DNA of 7,228 nt from Acidimicrobiia bacterium (lineage in GTDB: Bacteria; Actinomycetota; Acidimicrobiia; Spongiisociales; ZC4RG35), in the NCBI GenBank assembly GCA_003230435.1, contig QIDW01000080.1:1-7228 (forward strand), in the 5' to 3' direction. The notes below the pieces were generated by a model. That model was not told where the DNA came from and did no database searches. It saw nothing but the letters and a program-made list of their open reading frames with translations. The first letter of the stretch is position 1. Every line of letters begins with the position of its first letter. Of this stretch, positions 1 to 5,349 are shown piece after piece. The translations under genes and the position numbers were made by a program.

Positions 1-4
1 GTTG

Positions 5-78
5 TGGAGCTGAGGGGATTTGAACCCCTGACCCCCTCGTTGCGAACGAGGTGCTCTGCCAGGCTGAGCTACAGCCCC
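5..78 (-). tRNA. tRNA-Ala (anticodon CGC)
   Basis: The reverse complement folds into a complete 74-nt cloverleaf: a 7-bp acceptor stem, a GCTC/GAGC D stem, a CCTCG/CGAGG anticodon stem with loop TTCGCAA, and an AGGGG/CCCCT T stem with loop TTCAAAT. The anticodon CGC (positions 42-44) reads the alanine codon GCG. The acceptor stem carries the G3-U70 wobble pair, the classic alanine identity element, which independently supports the assignment. The discriminator base is A, and the 3' CCA is not encoded (CAAC follows). It lies on the same strand as, and downstream of, the translin-family gene, separated from it by a strong hairpin. Confidence 0.97.
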
Positions 79-91
79 TTGCGGGATGAGG

Positions 92-97
92 ATTCTA
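92..97 (-). promoter_or_regulatory. Candidate -10 box for tRNA-Ala
   Basis: On the minus strand this hexamer reads TAGAAT, a close match to the bacterial -10 consensus, 13 bases before the mature tRNA 5' end. No convincing -35 box is seen 16-18 bases further upstream, so this is only a candidate. It would let the tRNA be transcribed independently of the translin operon, which ends in a hairpin just upstream. Confidence 0.3.
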
Positions 98-135
98 CCG
101 GTGGGCGTGTTTTGGGCCAGACCGAGTTTTCTCGA

Positions 136-167
136 GGTAGTTAGACCCGGATACGGGTCTAACTACC
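136..167 (-). terminator. Perfect 14-bp hairpin after the translin gene
   Basis: Positions 136-149 and 154-167 are perfect reverse complements around a 4-base loop (GATA on the plus strand, TATC on the minus). The hairpin begins 7 bases after the translin stop codon and lies before the tRNA-Ala gene, where a terminator for the minus-strand operon would be expected. There is no T-run after the stem on the minus strand, so it is not a textbook intrinsic terminator. Tail-less hairpin terminators are reported in actinobacteria. It could instead act in RNA processing between the mRNA and the tRNA, or as an mRNA-stabilising end. Confidence 0.55.
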
Positions 168-173
168 GGAGGT
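139..173 (-). repeat. Dispersed hairpin repeat, copy 1
   Basis: This 35-nt unit matches 6535-6569 at 31 of 35 positions by direct comparison. The core CCCGGATACGGG and the right flank TAACTACCGGAGGT are identical in both copies. The four differences all fall in two adjacent stem pairs. The A-T pair 145/158 here is G-C in the other copy, which keeps the pairing. The G-C pair 144/159 here is an A-G mismatch in the other copy. Both copies sit a few bases downstream of the stop codon of a minus-strand gene, in the same orientation relative to it. Confidence 0.7.
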
Positions 174-174
174 T

Positions 175-783
175 TCAGGAACCGCGGAGGTCTTCTCGGA
201 GACGTTCCTGGACCACAGTTGCGGTTAGGTCGGAGCGGGAGCGCTCCACAAGCGATCGGGAGACGTCGGTGGTGCGGCGAAGACTCTTGGTCATCCCGTC
301 CGGGTAGTCGATCCCGGCAAGCAGGTCGACAATGTTGTCCATCTCCTCGAGTGTCTCCTCGGCTTCGGAGATCTTCTCGTCGCGGAGCAGGTCGAGCATG
401 TGGCGTCGCATCTCCCCGACAGCCTCGCCCAAGCCGTGGAGGTAGGGAACCGGGTCGATCCCCAGATCCTCGAATGTGGGCACGGGCTCGTCCTTGAAGA
501 TCGCCTCGGTAACCCGTGCTTCGGCGTACTCCTTGGCGGCATCAGAAACGAACCCTGCATGTCTGATCTCCGGGTGATCCATCGACGCGTCCTTGATCTC
601 ATCCAGCAACGCGCCGGCTTCTCCTATCAGACCTGCCGCCTTGTCCCATTCACTTCGGTGCAACGCCCGGATTCCGTTGGCCGAAGCCCGGATGACCTTT
701 CGCGAACCGGTGATGCTCTTCTCCCGTGCTGCAAATCGAGCGTCGAGGATGGAACGGATCTTGTCGATCGAGTCGGGATTCAA
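175..783 (-). CDS. Translin/TRAX family protein (putative nucleic-acid-binding protein or RNase)
   Basis: This 202-residue, mostly helical protein resembles the translin family, known from eukaryotic translin and TRAX (the C3PO complex) and from archaeal and some bacterial homologues. Visible family features are SRKVIRASANGIRALHR (27-43), HAGFVSDAAKEYAEA (75-89), PVPYLHGLGEAVGEMRRHML (111-130), and a C-terminal LRRTTDVSRSLVE segment (168-180). Residues 85-89, EYAEA, resemble the TRAX motif whose glutamates bind metal for RNA cleavage; human translin lacks them. Catalysis here is therefore plausible but inferred. The start is TTG, overlapping the stop of the upstream gene by 4 bases (TTGA), with no clear ribosome-binding site, so translational coupling is likely. 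It is the last gene before a hairpin and a tRNA gene. Family assignment is confident; substrate and role are unknown. Confidence 0.85.
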   Translation of the reverse strand: MNPDSIDKIRSILDARFAAREKSITGSRKVIRASANGIRALHRSEWDKAAGLIGEAGALLDEIKDASMDHPEIRHAGFVSDAAKEYAEARVTEAIFKDEPVPTFEDLGIDPVPYLHGLGEAVGEMRRHMLDLLRDEKISEAEETLEEMDNIVDLLAGIDYPDGMTKSLRRTTDVSRSLVERSRSDLTATVVQERLREDLRGS

Positions 784-1220
784 CTGCCGATGACTCGGAC
801 CTGGGGCTCTTCCAACTCGGCAGAGCGCTCGGCCACATGCGTCACTTTCAGACGCGCCGCCCGCTGCTTCCTCATTTGGGCGAGAACCGCCATATAGAGA
901 CCGACCAGCGAACCGAAAAACAGTCCGACGAGCAGCCAGGCCAACGAGCTCGCATACCAGGCGAGACCGAAACTCATCGCCGTGAGCACTATCAGACCGA
1001 CAAGTGTGCGGCGACGTCGTGTGCGGATGACACTTCGATTGCTGGAAGCAAGGTCGGCCGCGGTATGTCTCTGGACATCCGCCATCGTGTGAGACCAGCG
1101 GTCGAACTCCTCAGTGGAACCCATGGATCCCTCACGCCGGTCACTGAAGACAACTGGAAGCAGATAGACGCTCCAAACGGCTGCGATGACAAGCAGACCG
1201 ACTATGACACTTGTTTCCAT
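780..1220 (-). CDS. glpR: GlpR-like membrane protein (putative receptor of gephyrin-like Glp)
   Basis: This 146-residue membrane protein has a hydrophobic N-terminal segment (about 4-25, with WSVYLLPVV) followed by Arg28-Arg29. A polar middle region (about 30-65) follows, then a basic cluster RTRRRR (66-71), two adjacent hydrophobic segments (about 72-90 and 92-114) and a charged C-terminal tail. This architecture and the N-terminal pattern resemble actinobacterial Rv0996/GlpR-type proteins. In Corynebacterium glutamicum, GlpR is reported as the membrane receptor of Glp, a MoeA-like protein linked to FtsZ and cell division. A moeA/glp gene two genes upstream in the same operon supports the call. 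The ATG start follows a 49-nt gap after moaC, with a GGAG 12 bases upstream. The stop overlaps the next gene's TTG. Homology is inferred from pattern and context, not from an alignment. Confidence 0.6.
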   Translation of the reverse strand: METSVIVGLLVIAAVWSVYLLPVVFSDRREGSMGSTEEFDRWSHTMADVQRHTAADLASSNRSVIRTRRRRTLVGLIVLTAMSFGLAWYASSLAWLLVGLFFGSLVGLYMAVLAQMRKQRAARLKVTHVAERSAELEEPQVRVIGS

Positions 1221-1269
1221 GTCCTGTGTTTACTCCGTCCAACGCCGAGCGTAATGAGATTGCCCACCA

Positions 1270-1761
1270 TCAATCAACGACCTTCGACCTCTGCCACTCG
1301 CCCGACCTGCCTCCGGTCTTCCGGAGTAGGCGTACCGACTCGATCGTCACGCCACGTTCGACGCCTTTGACCATGTCATAGATGGTGAGAGCAGCAGTCG
1401 AGACGGCTGTCATAGCCTCCATCTCGACCCCGGTCTGGCCTGTCGTCGAAACGGTAGCCGTGATCCGAATTCCATGCCCAGCCGGTTCGAGCGTGACCTC
1501 GGCACCGGTCAGCGGAATCGGGTGACACAGTGGTATCAGGTCTGCGGTCCTTTTTGCTCCCGCGATCCCCGCCACACGGGCGACAGCGGCCGCGTCACCC
1601 TTTGGCAGGTCGCTCGAGAAGAACCGCGCCGCCAGGTCGGAGGACATCGCGACGTACCCTTCGGCCACAGCAACCCTATCGGTGATCTCCTTGCCGCTCA
1701 CATCCACCATGTGCACCTCCCCGGCATCGGTGAGATGGGTGAATTCCTGGTCAGATGTCAA
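1270..1761 (-). CDS. moaC: Cyclic pyranopterin monophosphate synthase MoaC
   Basis: MoaC works with MoaA in the first stage of molybdenum cofactor synthesis, converting the cyclic GTP-derived intermediate to cyclic pyranopterin monophosphate in the cytosol. The 163 residues are a normal full length. Family motifs are present: FTHL...VHMVDVSGKE at the N terminus, LIPLCHPIPLTG (75-86), GVEMEAMTA (111-119) and YDMVKGVERG (128-137). The catalytic Lys/Asp region (YDMVK, Asp129 and Lys132) and LPKGD (Lys54) are intact. The TTG start overlaps the end of moeA by 11 bases. It is supported by an AGGGAG ribosome-binding site and by an N terminus matching the family; the next in-frame ATG would delete the conserved THL segment. 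Co-location with moeA supports a shared cofactor role. Confidence 0.95.
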   Translation of the reverse strand: MTSDQEFTHLTDAGEVHMVDVSGKEITDRVAVAEGYVAMSSDLAARFFSSDLPKGDAAAVARVAGIAGAKRTADLIPLCHPIPLTGAEVTLEPAGHGIRITATVSTTGQTGVEMEAMTAVSTAALTIYDMVKGVERGVTIESVRLLRKTGGRSGEWQRSKVVD

Positions 1762-2980
1762 GACGATGCTCCCTGGTCGCGGGGCTTCGGAACAGTTCTA
1801 TCAGCACTGGCTCCCCTTCGTCGATTGTCTCCACTCCTCTCGGCACAACGGCAAAGGCGTCGGCAGCCGCTGCAACGGAAAGGACGTTTGAGGCCTGACC
1901 ACCGGCCTGTATCGCTTGGACGGCGGGGGCGTCACCCTCCAATCTGACCCTGAGGAAAACGGTCTTTTCCGGATCGGTCACGAGTCTCTCACCGGCGACA
2001 ACACTCACCTGCGGTCTGAGAACTGCACTCGCTCCCTGCATTGTGAGCAGGGCAGGTCTGACAAACTGCTCGAAAGAGACAACCACCGACACAGGGTTGC
2101 CCGGAAGTCCGAAGAACGGCGCACCTCCCAGGTGTCCAAAGGCGAGGGGCTTGCCGGGCTTCATGGCGACCTTGATGAAATCGACTCCCGCTTCGTCACG
2201 TAGAACAAGCTTCGTCACGTCGTAATCCCCCATCGAGACTCCGCCGGAGGTCACTATCACGTCGGTTTCTACCGCAGCTCGGCCCAGGGCGGCGCGGAGC
2301 TCGTCGGAATCATCTGCGATCCGGCCGTAGTCGATCACCGCCGCGCCGGCATCCTCGAGAAGACCCACCAACATTGGCCGGTTGGAATCACGAATCATCC
2401 CCGGAGCCAGATCCGAAGTGGCCGGAGGCTGGAGCTCGTCGCCGGTTGACATCACTCCTACGCGGGGACGTCGGGAGACGACCGGGTCCACCACTCCCAA
2501 TGTGGCTAGAACACCCACATGCACCGGATCGATGCGCAAACCGGCGTCAAACACGACCTGGCCGGCACGAACATCGCCACCGGCCTCGCGCACATGCTTA
2601 CCTTCCGCGACCACCGTGTGAACCCTCACCTTGTCGCCCTCGGCGGCCGTGTCCTCGACACGCACGACGGTGTCAGCACCGTCCGGCATCGGGGCACCAG
2701 TCATGATTCTGATGGCCTGACCCGCACTCACGGAAACCGATGCGACCTGACCGGCGGGCACATCAGCGAGCACTTCGAGAACAGCATCGGCCTCCGAGAC
2801 ATCAGTGGCGCGGACCGCGAAACCGTCCATGGCCGAGTTGGCGAAGTGGGGCACGTCCTGGTTGGAAACGACCGCCTCCGCCAAGACCCGGCCGACACTC
2901 TCGGAAAATGGAACCCTCTCGGTTTCGAGCCGTCGCATCGATTTCAGTATTTCAGTGCGAACAGCTTCCAGAGGTCTCAT
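1751..2980 (-). CDS. moeA: Molybdopterin molybdotransferase MoeA / gephyrin-like Glp
   Basis: MoeA inserts molybdate into adenylated molybdopterin, the last step of molybdenum cofactor synthesis. The 409 residues match the usual length. All core motifs are visible: DVPHFANSAMDGFAVRA (42-58), REAGGDVRAG (131-140), STGDEL (178-183), IRDSN (196-200), GGVSMGDYD (246-254), KVAMKPGKP (270-278) and GLPGNPVS (291-298). Conserved acidic residues (Asp52, Asp136, and Asp252 or Asp254) are retained, so enzymatic activity is likely. In actinobacteria, a galU-linked MoeA paralogue called Glp instead pairs with the membrane protein GlpR and FtsZ in division. A GlpR-like gene downstream suggests this protein may be Glp or dual-purpose. 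The ATG start lies 5 bases after the galU stop, and the stop codon lies inside the moaC start region. Enzyme family is certain; which role dominates is not. Confidence 0.93.
   Translation of the reverse strand: MRPLEAVRTEILKSMRRLETERVPFSESVGRVLAEAVVSNQDVPHFANSAMDGFAVRATDVSEADAVLEVLADVPAGQVASVSVSAGQAIRIMTGAPMPDGADTVVRVEDTAAEGDKVRVHTVVAEGKHVREAGGDVRAGQVVFDAGLRIDPVHVGVLATLGVVDPVVSRRPRVGVMSTGDELQPPATSDLAPGMIRDSNRPMLVGLLEDAGAAVIDYGRIADDSDELRAALGRAAVETDVIVTSGGVSMGDYDVTKLVLRDEAGVDFIKVAMKPGKPLAFGHLGGAPFFGLPGNPVSVVVSFEQFVRPALLTMQGASAVLRPQVSVVAGERLVTDPEKTVFLRVRLEGDAPAVQAIQAGGQASNVLSVAAAADAFAVVPRGVETIDEGEPVLIELFRSPATREHRLDI
1769..1774 (-). promoter_or_regulatory. Ribosome-binding site for moaC (decides TTG start)
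   Basis: The minus strand reads AGGGAG here, 7 bases before the TTG codon at 1761. It lies inside the 3' end of moeA and supports the non-ATG start of moaC. Confidence 0.6.
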
Positions 2981-2985
2981 TGCAT

Positions 2986-3777
2986 CTACTCGAACAACTC
3001 AGGGCCGTAACGATCAAGACCCAACTCATACGAAGCTATGAGCAGGCCCTCGGGAGTTCCGACATCGAGGAGGCTCTCACCAGCAACGTAGCCGCGCAGC
3101 CGTCCCCGCTTTCCAAGTTCCTGAATGGCGTCGGTGAGTTGGATCTCGCCACCTACTCCGGGCGAAGTCTTCTCGAGAATGGAAAACACCTCTGGCGTGA
3201 AGACATAACGACCGACAAGACCAAACCGGGACGGAGCCGCCTTCACGCCTGGTTTCTCAACCGCTCCGGCAAGGTCGAGAAACCCGTCGACAACATCAGA
3301 GTCGGGAATCACCACTCCATACCTGGAGAGGAATTCATCACTGAGCTCGCGGAGACACATCACGGAAACCGCTCCGTCGCGGCTACCGGAGCCGAGAGAC
3401 GCGAGGACGTCGTGCCCGGGTCGAACGATGTTGTCGGAAAGAAGGCAGAAGAAGGATCGATCGCCCACCATGTGAGCGGCCTCACTAACGGCGTGACCGA
3501 GGCCTAACGCCTCCTCCTGAACCACGGGTCGAACCTGGATGTCCTCGAGACCGGGAAGCGCTCCATCGAGACTGAAATGTTGAGCTACCAGGTGTCCGGC
3601 ATCGAGGTCCACGACGACGACAGCCTCCTTGGCACCTGCCCTTGCGGCCTCCTCGACTGCGTATTGAATCGCCGGTCTGTCGATAACAGTGAGCAGCGCC
3701 TTGGGGACCACCCGGGTTGCAGGGCGCATTCTGGTCCCGCGTCCGGCCGCCGGGATGACAGCAACATCGATGCTCAC
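2986..3777 (-). CDS. galU: UTP-glucose-1-phosphate uridylyltransferase GalU (compact form)
   Basis: GalU makes UDP-glucose from UTP and glucose-1-phosphate, for cell-wall glycans, glycolipids and trehalose. Motifs in order: PAAGRGTRMRPAT (9-21), Lys26 in VPKALL, QEEALGLGHAV (87-97), LSDN (113-116, in place of the common G-D-D or P-D stretch), VEKP (173-176), APSRFGLVGRY (181-191), GGEIQLTDAI (209-218) and DVGTPEGL (238-245). At 263 residues it is shorter than the typical 290-300. The missing length lies mainly between the N-terminal strand region and QEEALGLGHAV. The GTG start overlaps the plsY stop by 4 bases (GTGA), with a purine-rich GAGGAG about 11 bases upstream. A related sugar nucleotidyltransferase is possible, but the QLTDAI block favours GalU. 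Confidence 0.85.
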   Translation of the reverse strand: MSIDVAVIPAAGRGTRMRPATRVVPKALLTVIDRPAIQYAVEEAARAGAKEAVVVVDLDAGHLVAQHFSLDGALPGLEDIQVRPVVQEEALGLGHAVSEAAHMVGDRSFFCLLSDNIVRPGHDVLASLGSGSRDGAVSVMCLRELSDEFLSRYGVVIPDSDVVDGFLDLAGAVEKPGVKAAPSRFGLVGRYVFTPEVFSILEKTSPGVGGEIQLTDAIQELGKRGRLRGYVAGESLLDVGTPEGLLIASYELGLDRYGPELFE

Positions 3778-4388
3778 GTTGGAACTTTCTCCTCGTTTCC
3801 TTTGACCATCCTCCCGATGTTGACCCTATGCCGCCAAACGATGAGGACGATCGTCAGCACCATCCACATGAGGCTTAGCCCCTCGACCCCCTGCCAGATG
3901 GCTAGCGGTATCGCAAGAACAATCACGATGAGCGAGGAGATAGAGGCAACCTTGGTGAGTCGAGCGCTCACCGCCCAGACAACTCCTTCGATCAAGGCCA
4001 CGAGGGGAACGGTGAAGATGAGGACACCAAACCCGGTTGCGACGCCCTTGCCTCCCCTGAACTTGTGGAAGACGGGGTAACAGTGGCCAACCACAGCAGC
4101 GAAGCCGGCTGCAAACACCCACTGACCTTGTAGGTCGGGAACACCGGATGCCATCAACCCTATCGCTGCGCCAATCACACCCTTGAAGGTATCCCCCAAG
4201 AGCACCATCGCGGCCGGTAGCCGACCAAGCGTTCGCAGGACATTGGAGGTGCCGGGATTGCCGCTGCCGATCTCATGGATGTCGACCCCATGCATTCGGC
4301 CGACGATCACCGCGAAATCGATGCTTCCCACCACATAGGCGCCGACGAGGGCGATGGCAATCGTCATGGAACGATCATATTGGCTCAC
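3774..4388 (-). CDS. plsY: Glycerol-3-phosphate acyltransferase PlsY
   Basis: PlsY is a membrane enzyme that transfers an acyl group from acyl-phosphate to glycerol-3-phosphate, giving lysophosphatidic acid, the first committed step of phospholipid synthesis. The 204-residue protein has several hydrophobic helices and the three family motifs: GSIDFAVIV near residue 21 (Asp replaces the usual Pro), GSGNPGTSNVLRTLG (about 42-56) and GHCYPVFHKFRGGKGVATG (about 101-119). The C-terminal HRVNIGRMVKG block is also typical. The reported start is GTG (MSQYDRS...). An ATG at 4367, eight codons in, gives an N terminus closer to family length and is a real alternative; neither has a strong ribosome-binding site. 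It is the first gene of the leftward block and overlaps galU by 4 bases. Confidence 0.93.
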   Translation of the reverse strand: MSQYDRSMTIAIALVGAYVVGSIDFAVIVGRMHGVDIHEIGSGNPGTSNVLRTLGRLPAAMVLLGDTFKGVIGAAIGLMASGVPDLQGQWVFAAGFAAVVGHCYPVFHKFRGGKGVATGFGVLIFTVPLVALIEGVVWAVSARLTKVASISSLIVIVLAIPLAIWQGVEGLSLMWMVLTIVLIVWRHRVNIGRMVKGNEEKVPT

Positions 4389-4463
4389 GGCGGAATGGAA
4401 GACCTTGGGGTCAGGTTCTACACTTGACTGACTCCACCCCGTCCAAGTCGGTCACAGGTACCC
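4389..4463. promoter_or_regulatory. Divergent intergenic region between plsY and fmdB
   Basis: This 75-base gap separates the two outward-facing gene blocks, so it should hold promoters for both. On the plus strand TACACT (4419-4424) is a candidate -10 box about 40 bases before the fmdB start. On the minus strand the overlapping TAGAAC (4420-4415) is a candidate -10 for plsY. Recognisable -35 boxes are weak or badly spaced in both directions. If both are real, the two promoters overlap and could compete. A CACAGG stretch just before the fmdB ATG may be its ribosome-binding site. Confidence 0.35.
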
Positions 4464-4745
4464 ATGCCTACATACGAATACGCCTGTAAACAATGCGGTG
4501 AGAACGTCGAGGTCTTCCAGTCGTTCTCGGATAAACCGTTGAAGAAGCACGACGAATGCGGCGGCGAGCTGAAGAAGGTCTTCCATGCCCGGGGAATCGT
4601 CTTCAAGGGTTCCGGCTTCTACGCGACAGGTAACAGATCTTCTGGCTCACCAAAGACATCAGAGAAGTCGGACTCATCGACCAGGACGTCATCTGAATCC
4701 AAGTCGAAGCCAAAAGCAAAGTCTTCGACTTCGAAAGACTCTTGA
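4464..4745 (+). CDS. FmdB-family zinc ribbon protein (Ruc-like), with disordered tail
   Basis: This 93-residue protein starts MPTYEYACKQCG, the N terminus typical of FmdB-family zinc ribbons, followed by FQSFSDKPL and the actinobacterial hallmark GIVFKGSGFYAT (44-55). The tail (about 57-93) is rich in Ser, Lys and Thr and probably disordered. The M. tuberculosis homologue Rv0991c (Ruc) is reported to be a redox-regulated chaperone with a zinc-binding cysteine set and an unstructured C terminus, so a similar role is plausible. The oddity is the second ligand pair: Cys8 and Cys11 are present, but the usual C-x-x-C before the Gly-Gly appears as His29-Asp-Glu-Cys32. The site would be Cys3-His rather than Cys4. 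First gene of the rightward block. Family certain, function inferred. Confidence 0.88.
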   Translation: MPTYEYACKQCGENVEVFQSFSDKPLKKHDECGGELKKVFHARGIVFKGSGFYATGNRSSGSPKTSEKSDSSTRTSSESKSKPKAKSSTSKDS

Positions 4746-4801
4746 GGATCTAGCTCAACGACTCCCTTCTACCGCGGCCGCCGACCGCGTACGTTCGGGA
4801 C

Positions 4802-5320
4802 ATGTTGTGGCTGCAGTCGCCACCGTTCGGACGATGGGTCGCCGCCGGGCTCCTCGTAGTCGTCGCCATCTGGGTCGAATTCCGACCGGACCCACTCGTC
4901 GACCATCCATTTGCTATCGAAGCGATAGCGGTTGGAGAAGAGCTCACGTCGCTCAACACCGAGACCCGACGTATTCCGTTGGGTCTCCTGGATCAGGTCC
5001 AACCCGAAGCGGTAGCGACTCGAGCGATCGAAAACGGTGAGCCGATCCTCGCTTCAGACGTCCGAGACGCCGATTCAGCGATTCCAGCCGGCTGGTGGGT
5101 TATCTCCGCGGATGTGCCCGCCATTGCCCGGGCGGGCGACCAAGTAAAGATCGTTCTGCTCGACTCAGGCAAGGTGATCGAAGGCGTGATCGCATCTTCG
5201 GTCCCGGACGACCCTTTCGCCGCAGCAAGTGGCGGCATTGCGGTGGCGGCGGCATCGGCTAGTGAGGTCGCCATGGCGGCTGCTGACTCGCGAATCGCTG
5301 TCCTTGTCTCCACCGGCTGA
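4802..5320 (+). CDS. SAF-domain protein, membrane-anchored (CpaB/RcpC-like)
   Basis: The 172-residue protein has one N-terminal hydrophobic segment (about 12-27), then an extracytoplasmic SAF-like domain. Recognisable stretches are IAVGEELTSLNTETRRIPLG (42-61) and ATRAIENGEPILASDV (72-87), the SAF hallmark of an entry strand followed by a G-E-P-I-L segment. A second part (about 98-170, with GDQVKIVLLDSG) resembles the C-terminal region of CpaB/RcpC Flp-pilus assembly proteins but is short and Ala-rich. In other actinobacteria a SAF-domain gene also lies near fmdB. No other pilus genes are present here, so a pilus role is unproven; binding to envelope glycans is another possibility. The ATG start has only GGGAC immediately before it, so ribosome-binding support is poor. 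No alternative upstream in-frame start was found. Confidence 0.75.
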   Translation: MLWLQSPPFGRWVAAGLLVVVAIWVEFRPDPLVDHPFAIEAIAVGEELTSLNTETRRIPLGLLDQVQPEAVATRAIENGEPILASDVRDADSAIPAGWWVISADVPAIARAGDQVKIVLLDSGKVIEGVIASSVPDDPFAAASGGIAVAAASASEVAMAAADSRIAVLVSTG

Positions 5321-5349
5321 GGAATCGACAGACCACTACCGTTCCCGCC

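Noticed and set aside
1..78. tRNA 3' end as a phage or island attachment site
   Set aside because: No integrase gene and no second copy of the tRNA 3' sequence is visible in the window; the tRNA 3' end lies at the window edge.
168..173. GGAGGT as a plus-strand ribosome-binding site
   Set aside because: No start codon with a plausible frame follows at the right distance in copy 1, and in copy 2 the only candidate is a TTG reading antisense to the thiamine-diphosphate gene.
1311..1326. Perfect 6-bp hairpin (CTCCGG, TCTT loop, CCGGAG)
   Set aside because: Lies inside moaC, upstream of its stop codon and in conserved coding sequence; probably chance in GC-rich DNA.
726..1370. Plus-strand open frame of 214 codons
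   Set aside because: It runs antisense across translin, the GlpR-like gene and moaC, all supported by family motifs, and its product is polar with no recognisable domain.
2740..3507. Plus-strand open frame of 255 codons
   Set aside because: Antisense shadow of moeA and galU, with Arg/Pro/His-rich composition typical of shadow frames.
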